From Deltaproteobacteria bacterium (GTDB lineage Bacteria > Myxococcota_A > UBA9042 > DTJE01), in the NCBI GenBank assembly GCA_029547805.1, contig JAKPOP010000027.1:101739-165738 (forward strand): a DNA stretch of 64,000 bases, given 5' to 3'. Numbering within the stretch: the first letter of the stretch is position 1; each line of letters begins with the position of its first letter. The notes beneath the pieces are model-generated. The model saw only the letters and a list, made by a program, of their open reading frames with translations, did no database searches and was not told the DNA's origin. The translations under genes and the position numbers were made by a program. This document shows, in pieces, positions 16,651 through 24,290 of the stretch.

Positions 16651-18276
16651 TCACCCATCCCAGAAGGGGAAGAAATGATACCACTGGGTCGGGAAGCGCC
16701 GGGCGGCCTCCTCGAGGCCCCGGACGTATTGCATGGCCAGGTCCCTGGTCCGGGCATCCCGGTCCCTGGTGGGGGCCCCCGGGTCGGCGTCACCGGACTC
16801 CAGGGGCCGGAGCACCAGCCGGTAGTCCCTGTGCCCGGTCTTGACCAGGAAGGCCAGCAGCACCGGGGCCTTGAGGGCCACGGCGGCCTTGAAGGGACCC
16901 AGGGGGAATTCCCGTTCCCGTCCCAGGAAGGGAAGGCGGATTCGGGGGCCGGTGGGCCAGACCCGGTCCGCCAGGACCCCGACGTAGTGCCCGGCCTGGA
17001 TCCGGTCCCGGACGACCAGGAGGGCCTCGACCGCCTCCGCCTCGGACCCCATCGGGATCAGGGACTCGTGGAAGCGGGGGTCCAGGCGTCGCAGTTCCCG
17101 GTAGAGGCCCGTGGAGGGGGCCGCGTGCATCCACATCGAGAAGGAGACCCGTTCGGTGACCGCGAAGGCCCGGGCCATCTCCAGGGTCCCCAGGTGGGCC
17201 CCCAGGACCAGGTGTCCCTTCGGCGGCGCCCCGGGGTCCAGCAACCCATCGGGGGCATCCACCGTCAGTCGGAAGATCGAGGCCCGGCCCATCGCCACGA
17301 AGGCCCGGTCCAGGATCGACTCGGCGAACGAGAAGATGGTCCGCCAGGCGAGCCCGAAGGAGGAACGGCCAACGGCCCGGCGGTGGAACTCTTGCAGGGA
17401 TCGTCGGGCTCCGGGGGCGACCATCGCGTACCAGGTGGCCACGGCGGCCGTCAGGGCCCGGGCGGCCCGGTACCCTGCCAGTCGTCCCAGGGCCAGCACG
17501 ATGCGGATGCCGGTCCGGGACCCGACCTCCCGGACCTGGAGCCACCGGGGGACCCTCGGCGCGAGGTCCGGCGTCCGGGTCCGGCCGCTCCAGCGGGCGA
17601 GGCAGAGGCGCGTATGCATCCAGGTCATCCCGAGGTTGTCCCGGAAGGGCCGGAAGTGACTGCGATGGTGCTCGGGCCCACCGTAGTGCACCCGGGTCGG
17701 GAGGCCCCGGACGGGGGTCCCTCGCCACAGGGACCGAACCAGGACCTCCACGTCGAAGTCCATCCGGTCGCCCAGGTCCTCCAGGGGAGGCAGGCCCTCG
17801 AGGGGATAGAGGCGATAGCCGCACTGGGTGTCCGTCAGGGTTCGATCCCCGGTCTCGACCCGCCACCAGAACATCCCGAAGCGCCTGCCGAACCGCGATC
17901 GACCGGGGGCGTCGGCCTCGAAGACCCGCTCTCCGGTCCAGATCGTCCCCGGTTCCCGATCGCCGGCCTCGAGGAACCGGGGGATGTCTTCCGGGTCGTG
18001 CTGGGCATCGGCATCCATCTGGAGGACATGGGTGCAGCCCAGGGCCCGGGCCGCCCGGAGGCCGTCCTTCACCGCAGCGCCCTTCCCGCCGTTGTGGGAC
18101 CGTCGGATCACCACCAGCCCCGGGTCATCGGGGGGCAGGCGGTCCGCGCCGCCGTCGGTGGACCCGTCGTCGACCACGATCACCCGATCCAGGTGGGCCC
18201 GGAGGGCCGCGGCGACCCCGGCCACCGTCTCCCCGTGGTTGAACAGCGGGATCAGGCCGCAGACCCGGATGGCCAT
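16651..18276 (-). CDS. GT2 glycosyltransferase fused to lipid A-type acyltransferase
   Basis: This is a 541-residue two-domain protein. Residues about 1-240 form a family-2 glycosyltransferase (LIPLFNHGETV, VIVVDDGSTDGG, LQMDADAQHDPEDI with the D-x-D metal site). Residues about 290-541 match LpxL/HtrB-like acyltransferases (GHLVLGAHLGTLEMARA, LADRVWPTG, PTQWYHFFPFW). The acyltransferase active-site motif is normally H-x4-D/E; here H-L-G-T-L-E fits. Fusions of this kind occur in aryl polyene and flexirubin clusters, where they may build the lipid anchor. Its start overlaps the dehydratase stop by one base (TGATG). Confidence 0.88.
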   Translation of the reverse strand: MAIRVCGLIPLFNHGETVAGVAAALRAHLDRVIVVDDGSTDGGADRLPPDDPGLVVIRRSHNGGKGAAVKDGLRAARALGCTHVLQMDADAQHDPEDIPRFLEAGDREPGTIWTGERVFEADAPGRSRFGRRFGMFWWRVETGDRTLTDTQCGYRLYPLEGLPPLEDLGDRMDFDVEVLVRSLWRGTPVRGLPTRVHYGGPEHHRSHFRPFRDNLGMTWMHTRLCLARWSGRTRTPDLAPRVPRWLQVREVGSRTGIRIVLALGRLAGYRAARALTAAVATWYAMVAPGARRSLQEFHRRAVGRSSFGLAWRTIFSFAESILDRAFVAMGRASIFRLTVDAPDGLLDPGAPPKGHLVLGAHLGTLEMARAFAVTERVSFSMWMHAAPSTGLYRELRRLDPRFHESLIPMGSEAEAVEALLVVRDRIQAGHYVGVLADRVWPTGPRIRLPFLGREREFPLGPFKAAVALKAPVLLAFLVKTGHRDYRLVLRPLESGDADPGAPTRDRDARTRDLAMQYVRGLEEAARRFPTQWYHFFPFWDG

Positions 18277-18617
18277 CAGGGGGTCTCCCGGAGGACCTCG
18301 CCCGAGGAGACCTCCCCCTCCGGTCCGGCGAGGCGCCACTGGACCTTCGGTCCTTCCCAGGCCAGCCGCAGGACCAGATCCATCCCTGGCCGGACCGGGG
18401 AGGTGAACTTGACCCGGTGGACGGACTGGATGCGCAGGGGCCTCCCGACCACTCTCCCCAGGACCCAGGTCACGAGGACCACCTGGGCCACCCCGGGAAG
18501 GATCGGTTCCCCGGGGAAGTGCCCCTGGAAGAAGGGACAGTCGCCGGGGACGTGCACCTGGGCCTCGGCCTGCCGGTCGTCGTGGTCCAGGCGGTCCAGT
18601 CGGAAGGGATCGGTCAT
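18276..18617 (-). CDS. Hotdog 3-hydroxyacyl-ACP dehydratase (FabZ/ApeI-like)
   Basis: This short 113-residue hotdog protein contains the FabA/FabZ-type motif GHFPGEPILPGVAQ at about residues 33-46, including the catalytic His. It lacks the full second half of FabA and has no Glu at the usual helix position, as in the ApeI-type dehydratases of aryl polyene clusters. It should remove water from 3-hydroxyacyl-ACP to create the conjugated double bonds. It is coupled by an ATGA overlap to the upstream KS-CLF gene and overlaps the next start by one base. Confidence 0.83.
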   Translation of the reverse strand: MTDPFRLDRLDHDDRQAEAQVHVPGDCPFFQGHFPGEPILPGVAQVVLVTWVLGRVVGRPLRIQSVHRVKFTSPVRPGMDLVLRLAWEGPKVQWRLAGPEGEVSSGEVLRETP

Positions 18618-21010
18618 CGGGGGCGCTCCTCTTCCGGGGGCCCCAGCACGACGGCCCAGTGGGCCCCCAGGGGCGACGATCCCAGGACCACCACCGGCTC
18701 GGAGAGGCCCGCCTCTGGAACCTCTCCCAGGAGGGCCACCAGGGCCAGCAGCGCCGAGGTGGCATCGGCGTAGCCCGCCAGGTCCACGGTGTCCAGGCAT
18801 CGGGGGCCGTCCCCGCCGCCAAAGACCTCCGCGAGGGCCGCTCGGTCCCGGTGGCCCCCCGCGCCGCCTGCCGGGGCCCAGGCCACCGCCGCGATGTCCT
18901 GGGGTCGCAGGCCGGCCCGCTCCAGGGCCTCCCGGAGGACTGCGACGCGTCCTGCCCCGCCCTCGTCGGGACCCTGGATCGTCCCCGGGTCCGTCGCCCC
19001 GGCGATCCCGAGCACCTCGGCCCGGGCCCGGGCGCCTCGGGCACCGGCGGTGCCAGCCTCCTCCAGCAACACTGCCGCGGCTCCCTCTCCCAGGAGGCGA
19101 CGCCGCCAGCCCCCTCCCCCCTCCAGGGTGGGGTCCGGAGGCAGCCACCCCGCCGAGTCCTCGTCCTGGAAACGCGCCTCGAAGACCTCGTCGGCGGCGG
19201 CGGCCACGACCCCGCTTCCGTGGCCCAGCAGGATGGCCTGCGCCGCGACGGCCAGCGCCGCCACCCCCGACTGGGGCCCCGTGGCCAGCGTGGTGGAGTG
19301 GCCCCGGAGATAGAGGGCCTGGGAGACGTAGCCCCCGACGCTGTTGGCGACGCTCTCGGCGAATCCGACGGGATCGGCCAGGCGGTTCGTGGTGCTCCAG
19401 ACCCGCCGCAGCAGCGGCTCCTCCGAAGGGCCCACGTGGACTCCCATCACCAGCCCGAAAGGTTCCAGGGTCCGGGGACGCAGCGGCAGTCCCGACGACT
19501 CCAGGGCCTCCTTCACCGCCAGGGTGGCCATCCGGCTGATGGGGTTCATCCCCCGGAGGTCGATGCGCCGGTCCGCGCTACGCCAGTCCACCGGCGGGAC
19601 CAGACCGGCCCGCCGGCAGCGGCACCGGGACACGTCGAATCGGTCCACTTCCCGAATGGAGCCACGCCCCTCCCGGAGACCCTCTCCCAGGGCCTCGGCG
19701 CCGATCCCGAAGGGGCTCACCGCGCCGATGCCCGTCACGACGACCCGGAATCGGGGCCGTGGGGAGGGCTCCCGGTCCGGCCGGGGAGGGACCGCCACTG
19801 CCAGGGCGGCGTTGTTGCCGCTGAAGGCCAGGTTCAGTTTCAGGAAGCAGGAGGTTCGTGCGGGCCGGGGTTCGGGTCCCACCACGTCCAGCCGGACCCC
19901 GGCCCGGGGCCCCCGAAAGTGCAGGGTCGGGGGGACGAACCCGTTGCGCAGTCCCACCACCGAGGCGGTCGCCTCGAGGACTCCGGCCGCCCCCAGCGTG
20001 TGTCCCAGGAAGGACTTCAGGGAGGTCACCGGCACCACTCGGTCCCCCATCAGCCGGAGCAGCGCCCGTGCCTCGGACCGGTCATTGGCCTCGGTGCCGG
20101 TGCCGTGGGCGTGGATGTGGTCCAGGTCCTCTGGAGCGAGGCCGGCGCGTTCCATGGCCGCCCGGAGAGCCCGGAAGGCCCCTTCTCCCTGGGGCTCCGG
20201 GGCCGTGAGGTGATGGGCGTCGGCCGAGAGGCCATAGGACAGCACCTCGGCCAGGCAGGTCGCTCCCCGCCGGAGGGCGTGGTCCCGGGACTCGACGACC
20301 CAGAAACCGGCCCCCTCCCCGAGGTTCATTCCCGCCTCCTGAGGCGTCCCGGAAAATGGGCGGCAGGGCCCCGGCTCGGCCATCGCCTTCACCGACGAGA
20401 ATCCGGCGAAGGTGGTCAGGCAAAGGGAATCGGAGCCGCCGGCCAGCACCACGTCGGCCAGGTCGGCCTGGATGAGGTCCAGGGCCAGGCCCAGGGCATT
20501 GGTGGAGGAGGAACAGGCCGTCGTGACGACGACCAGGGGACCCCGGACCCCAAAGGCCCCGCCCAGTGCCTGCCCCAGCGCCGCGTAGCGCATCCGGACC
20601 GCATCGGCCTCGTCCAGGGGGGACCCGGGGTCGGCGATCCGGGCCCGCCAGCGCTCCTCGACGGTCCGAAGGCTGCCGTTGCAGGTCCCGACGGAGATCG
20701 CGCTCCGGAGGGACGAGAGGTCCGCCGGCAGTCCTGCATGGTCCAGTGCCTGCCGGGCCGCCGCCAGGGCCAGGAGCAGGTATCGGTCCCGCCAGGCGTC
20801 GGCCAGCCCGGGGCCAAGGGCCTGCTCCGGGTCGAACCCCTGCACCTCTCCGGCCAGGTGGCTCCGGAAGGGGGTGGTGTCGAAGGCCCGCACCGGCACG
20901 ATTCCGCACCGGCCTTCCCGCAGGGCCGTTTCGAACGAGGCCAGGTCGGTCCCGATGGGGCTCACGACCCCGATCCCGGTCACGACGGCCCTTCGGAGGT
21001 CCCGGGTCAT
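18614..21010 (-). CDS. Fused ketosynthase - chain-length factor (KS-CLF in one chain)
   Basis: This is a 798-residue protein with two complete thiolase-fold halves. The first (about 1-410) is a full beta-ketoacyl synthase with Cys166 in TTACSSST, His302 in HGTGTEAND and His337 in GHTLGAAG. The second (about 421-798) starts again with FRVVVTGIGAVSPFG but has Gln580 (ATGPQSG) where the catalytic Cys belongs and lacks both His motifs. That is the hallmark of a chain-length factor/KSQ-type partner. In described aryl polyene systems KS and CLF are separate proteins that form a heterodimer; here they are covalently linked. The ATG at 21010 overlaps the upstream stop codon (ATGA). The frame is continuous with no stop between halves. 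Confidence 0.9.
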   Translation of the reverse strand: MTRDLRRAVVTGIGVVSPIGTDLASFETALREGRCGIVPVRAFDTTPFRSHLAGEVQGFDPEQALGPGLADAWRDRYLLLALAAARQALDHAGLPADLSSLRSAISVGTCNGSLRTVEERWRARIADPGSPLDEADAVRMRYAALGQALGGAFGVRGPLVVVTTACSSSTNALGLALDLIQADLADVVLAGGSDSLCLTTFAGFSSVKAMAEPGPCRPFSGTPQEAGMNLGEGAGFWVVESRDHALRRGATCLAEVLSYGLSADAHHLTAPEPQGEGAFRALRAAMERAGLAPEDLDHIHAHGTGTEANDRSEARALLRLMGDRVVPVTSLKSFLGHTLGAAGVLEATASVVGLRNGFVPPTLHFRGPRAGVRLDVVGPEPRPARTSCFLKLNLAFSGNNAALAVAVPPRPDREPSPRPRFRVVVTGIGAVSPFGIGAEALGEGLREGRGSIREVDRFDVSRCRCRRAGLVPPVDWRSADRRIDLRGMNPISRMATLAVKEALESSGLPLRPRTLEPFGLVMGVHVGPSEEPLLRRVWSTTNRLADPVGFAESVANSVGGYVSQALYLRGHSTTLATGPQSGVAALAVAAQAILLGHGSGVVAAAADEVFEARFQDEDSAGWLPPDPTLEGGGGWRRRLLGEGAAAVLLEEAGTAGARGARARAEVLGIAGATDPGTIQGPDEGGAGRVAVLREALERAGLRPQDIAAVAWAPAGGAGGHRDRAALAEVFGGGDGPRCLDTVDLAGYADATSALLALVALLGEVPEAGLSEPVVVLGSSPLGAHWAVVLGPPEEERPR

Positions 21011-22350
21011 CGGCACAGCCGCTCCCACATCGGCCCCGACCGGCCTCGGGCATGGGCCCGGGCCACCAGGGCAGCCAGTTCCTCGGAGGCGTCGTCCAGC
21101 ACGAAGTTGGGACGGTCCTCCGCCTCTCTCCGGAGCCGGTCCCGGAGCCATTCCGGGTCCACCTGGGGGGAACAATAGAACACCGGTCGGAAGAGGTCAT
21201 CCTCCCGGTGGACCAGCCCCTCGGCCAGGGCCCTCCGGTGCAGCGGGGTGCCGGGAAAGATCCGGAGCGTCCGGTAGGGGAAGAAGACCGTGTCCCGCAG
21301 TTCGCGGCTGCGAGCCAGGGTCTCTTCCACGGTCTCTGGTGTCTCCCCGGGTCCCCCGAAGAGCAGAAAGTGGGCCCGGTGGATGCCTGCCCGGCCCAGG
21401 GTCTCGTGGGCCGCACGGACGTCCTCCCACCGGAAGGGCTTCCCGTAGGCCCGGAGCACCGGATCGCTCAGGGACTCGGTGCCCAGTTCCGCGTGGGTCA
21501 TGCCGGCCTCTCGGAGGGCCATGGCCAGCGCCTCCGAGATCCGGAAGGGGGCCAGGTAGGCCGAGAAGGGGAGCCCGACCGGGGCCTTCGAGAAGGCCTT
21601 GCAGGTCGTCTCCAGGCCCTCGGACTGGAGGTTCAGCACCGAGTCCACCAGGAAGAGATGCCGGGCCCCCAGGGCCTTCAGTCGCAGGGCCTCCTGGACG
21701 AGGTCGTCGGGGCTCCGGTACCGCAGGTGTCGTCCCTCGACGGCCGGATAGGTGCAGTAGACGCATCGGAAGTTGCAGCCCCGCTTCGTCTGGAGGTTCA
21801 GGACACCGCCACAGGAGGGGCCATGGCGAATCGCCAGGTCCGCCGCCGCCCGGGCATGTCCGATGGGCCCGGTCCAGTTCCAGGTCGGCCCTGGCTCTCG
21901 CCCCGGCAGCACGAGCCCCGAGACGCGCCAGTCCCGAGGGTCCTTCCCGTCCTCCAGGGCATCAACCAGGGCCCGGAGGTGTTCTCCCTCGCCCACGATC
22001 CCATAGTCGCCCTGAAGGGCCTCCAGGTACTGCCCTGGGAAGAGGGTGAAGGCGGCTCCGCCCAGGACCAGCGGAGCAGGATGGGCCCTCCGGATGCTCC
22101 GGGCGAGGTCCCGGTAGTGGTCCAGGTAGAAGCGGCCGTCGGGGCGGGTGCCGTCCACGTTTCGAAGAGAGAGGCCCACCAGGTGGGGGTCGAAGGCCGC
22201 CAGCGCCTCCGGGAGCCCTTCGTCGGCCAGGGCGTCCCAGAGCCGCACCTCGTGGCGGTCCTCCAGGGCCCGGGCCACGTAGGAGATGCCGATGGGGAAC
22301 ACCGGAAACGGTGTCCGTTCCGGGTTGGCCGAGATCAGAAAGACGCGCAC
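21007..22350 (-). CDS. B12-binding-type radical SAM protein
   Basis: The 447-residue protein has an N-terminal Rossmann-like cobalamin-binding-type domain (about 1-150; ISANPERTPFPVFPIG, then GIVGEGEH). The radical SAM core carries the cluster motif CNFRCVYC (C-x3-C-x2-C). GGPGETPETVEETL near the C-terminal third is the segment common to B12-dependent class members. The classic DxHxxG cobalamin motif is not seen, so B12 binding is not certain. Such enzymes methylate, rearrange or couple unactivated carbons. It is embedded in the polyene operon, and I do not know it from characterised aryl polyene clusters. The GTG at 22350 follows GAGGT; its stop overlaps the KS-CLF start. Confidence 0.87.
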   Translation of the reverse strand: MRVFLISANPERTPFPVFPIGISYVARALEDRHEVRLWDALADEGLPEALAAFDPHLVGLSLRNVDGTRPDGRFYLDHYRDLARSIRRAHPAPLVLGGAAFTLFPGQYLEALQGDYGIVGEGEHLRALVDALEDGKDPRDWRVSGLVLPGREPGPTWNWTGPIGHARAAADLAIRHGPSCGGVLNLQTKRGCNFRCVYCTYPAVEGRHLRYRSPDDLVQEALRLKALGARHLFLVDSVLNLQSEGLETTCKAFSKAPVGLPFSAYLAPFRISEALAMALREAGMTHAELGTESLSDPVLRAYGKPFRWEDVRAAHETLGRAGIHRAHFLLFGGPGETPETVEETLARSRELRDTVFFPYRTLRIFPGTPLHRRALAEGLVHREDDLFRPVFYCSPQVDPEWLRDRLRREAEDRPNFVLDDASEELAALVARAHARGRSGPMWERLCR

Positions 22351-22357
22351 GGTGACC

Positions 22358-23077
22358 TCACGCGGAAAGGGCCGCCAGGGAGAAGGTCCACCGGCCCCCC
22401 TCGAGCCGGACCTCCCGTTGCCAGGCCCCGCTGCGTCGGGTGGCGGCGACCAGTTCCCGGAGGTCGGTCCCCGGATCGGGATCGCCTGTGCCCAGGAAGC
22501 GGCATTGCAACAGGCGTCCTGGAGCGGCCAAGGATACCGCAACCAGCAGCGCCAGCACCACCCAGGGGGGCGAATCCTCCGGCGGGGGCACGTGGTACTC
22601 CCCGCAGAGGGCCGCATCGCAGGTCCCGAAGGCCACCTCCTGCCAGCCGGCCACCAGGGCCTGCCACCCGGGCGAGGCCTCCTGGACCACCGCCAGGCCC
22701 GGGCCCCGGAGTCCCAGGACCCGGGAGATCTCGGCCCCGGCCGTGGTCGGGAGGGTCCGGGCATAGAGGGACGGCTGGGGACGCAGGGCAAGGGTGGCCG
22801 CGAAGTCCCGATCCACCGACAGGCAGCCTGTGGTGGACCCCAGGAAGACCCCGGTGGTCTCCCGCAGGGACTCCGGCAGGGGCGGCAGCAGCCCCCCGGC
22901 GGCCAGCACGAAGCGGCTGGGCAGGTCGAGGCGTCCCGGCCGGTCCAGGTCCGGGAAGAACTCCCGGGGATCGGGAGCGGCGCGGGAACCATCGGGGTTC
23001 CAGCAGGAGGCCCCCTCGGGTCCGATCCGGTCCCGGTGGTCCACCAGCACCGTCGCCGCCAGCCGCACGTCTCTCAC
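22358..23077 (-). CDS. Small ketosynthase-like protein (PF13723 type, annotated as chain-length factor)
   Basis: This is a 239-residue protein that looks like only the N-terminal half of a ketosynthase. It has the strand GVFLGSTTGCLSVDRDF, a segment around GPGLAVVQEASPGWQALVAG where a catalytic Cys would normally sit, and GTCDAALCGEY in the strand that follows in ketosynthases. It ends without His motifs. This matches the short Ketoacyl-synt_2 (PF13723) proteins that accompany aryl polyene clusters and are labelled chain-length factor or KS-like. It is probably non-catalytic. Both neighbours are tightly spaced (ATGA overlap upstream, 7 bp downstream). Confidence 0.75.
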   Translation of the reverse strand: MRDVRLAATVLVDHRDRIGPEGASCWNPDGSRAAPDPREFFPDLDRPGRLDLPSRFVLAAGGLLPPLPESLRETTGVFLGSTTGCLSVDRDFAATLALRPQPSLYARTLPTTAGAEISRVLGLRGPGLAVVQEASPGWQALVAGWQEVAFGTCDAALCGEYHVPPPEDSPPWVVLALLVAVSLAAPGRLLQCRFLGTGDPDPGTDLRELVAATRRSGAWQREVRLEGGRWTFSLAALSA

Positions 23078-24162
23078 CGGGATGCCTCCAGGATCAGGGC
23101 CACGTTGAGCCCTCCGAAGCCCGAGTTCACCGACAGGATCCGCCCCTCGGACAGCGGGCGTGGGAACCGGCAGATGTCGAGGCCGAGGCTCCCGGCCCGG
23201 TGTCCGGCCGTCGGAGGCACGAGGCCCGCCTCGAGGGCCATCGCCGAGACCAGGGCCTCCAGGGTGCCACAGGCGCCCAGGGTGTGCCCCGTGGCCCCCT
23301 TGATCCCGAAGACCGGCGGAGGGGAGTCCCCGAAGGCGGATCGGAAGGCCTCGGCCTCCATCGCGTCGTTGGCCTCGGTGGCCGTTCCGTGGCCGCAGAT
23401 GGCTCCCACGGGTCCTCCTCGGGCCTCGGTCCGGGCCTGGCGGATCGCCCGCGCCAGTCCCCCTCCCGAGGGGTCGGGTCGCACCATGCCCACGGCGTCC
23501 TGGGCCTGGCCGGCCCCCGCCAGACGGACGCCGGGGCCCGGGCCCCCCTCGATCCAGAGGGCCGCCACCGCCTCCCCCAGGGAGAGACCTTCCCGCTCGT
23601 CGTCATAGGGGCGGCAGGGCCCGGCGGCCATCGCCCCCAGGCAACGGAACCCCTCCACCAGGAACGGGTCCAGGCGATCCGCCCCGACGACCAGCACCCG
23701 CCGGCAGACCCCGCCCCGGATCAGCCGGTCCGCCCGGACAATCGCCGCGGCCCCCGAGGCGCAGGCCGCCGAGACGAGTTCCGCGGGTCCCCGGTGGTCC
23801 ATCGCCGTCCGCACCCGTCGGAGGAAGGGGCCCAGGGACACGGGCCTCCCCGGGAGTCGCAGCCCCTCGATGTCCCCCTTCGTGGTGGCGACCACCAGTC
23901 CGGTGGTCGGGTCCGCCAGGGCCCGCGCCGGGTCCGCTCCCGAGTCCTCGATGGCCCGACGGGCCACCCCGGCGATGCAGGCCGCCCAGGGATCGCCGTC
24001 GGCGTCCCAGGGGTCATGGGGCATCGCGCCGACCACGGTTCCGGTCCGGTCGGGGGCCAGCCCGCTCGCACCCTCCAGGAGGTTCCGCCAGACGGACCGG
24101 ACGTCGCCCCCCAGGGCGCAGCAGGCCGCCATGCCGGAGATCCGGGGCACCTCGTCGACCAA
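23074..24162 (-). CDS. Beta-ketoacyl synthase, first gene of the aryl-polyene-like operon (ApeR-like)
   Basis: This is a 362-residue ketosynthase with Cys134 in SAACASGA, His258 in HGTATEAND and His293 in ATGHTLGACG, a full catalytic triad. It should condense an acyl primer with malonyl-ACP; in aryl polyene systems a second, homodimeric KS has such a place. The frame is open to a GTG at 24252, but that codon falls in the divergent promoter region. I prefer the TTG at 24162 because GGGAGG lies five bases before it; the ATG at 24132 is another option. It is transcribed divergently from hisS. No ketoreductase, acyl carrier protein, ligase or ammonia-lyase gene accompanies the operon. Confidence 0.85.
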   Translation of the reverse strand: MVDEVPRISGMAACCALGGDVRSVWRNLLEGASGLAPDRTGTVVGAMPHDPWDADGDPWAACIAGVARRAIEDSGADPARALADPTTGLVVATTKGDIEGLRLPGRPVSLGPFLRRVRTAMDHRGPAELVSAACASGAAAIVRADRLIRGGVCRRVLVVGADRLDPFLVEGFRCLGAMAAGPCRPYDDEREGLSLGEAVAALWIEGGPGPGVRLAGAGQAQDAVGMVRPDPSGGGLARAIRQARTEARGGPVGAICGHGTATEANDAMEAEAFRSAFGDSPPPVFGIKGATGHTLGACGTLEALVSAMALEAGLVPPTAGHRAGSLGLDICRFPRPLSEGRILSVNSGFGGLNVALILEASR

Positions 24163-24244
24163 CCGTGCCTCCCATGTCGTCGCGGGGGAATCTTCCTCGG
24201 GAGGGGCTCCCGGGGCAAGTCCCCGGGGCGTCCCAGGCAGTTGA

Positions 24245-24253
24245 TGATACACT
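24245..24253 (+). promoter_or_regulatory. Candidate extended -10 promoter for hisS
   Basis: TGA-TACACT (TGnTAnnnT) at 24245-24253 forms an extended -10, 37 bp before the hisS start. The same bases read on the minus strand give TATCAT, a plausible -10 for the divergent polyene operon. No good -35 is seen on either side. Confidence 0.33.
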
Positions 24254-24290
24254 GTCGGTGCCGGTGGACCGGGAGCGAAGGAGAAAGACG

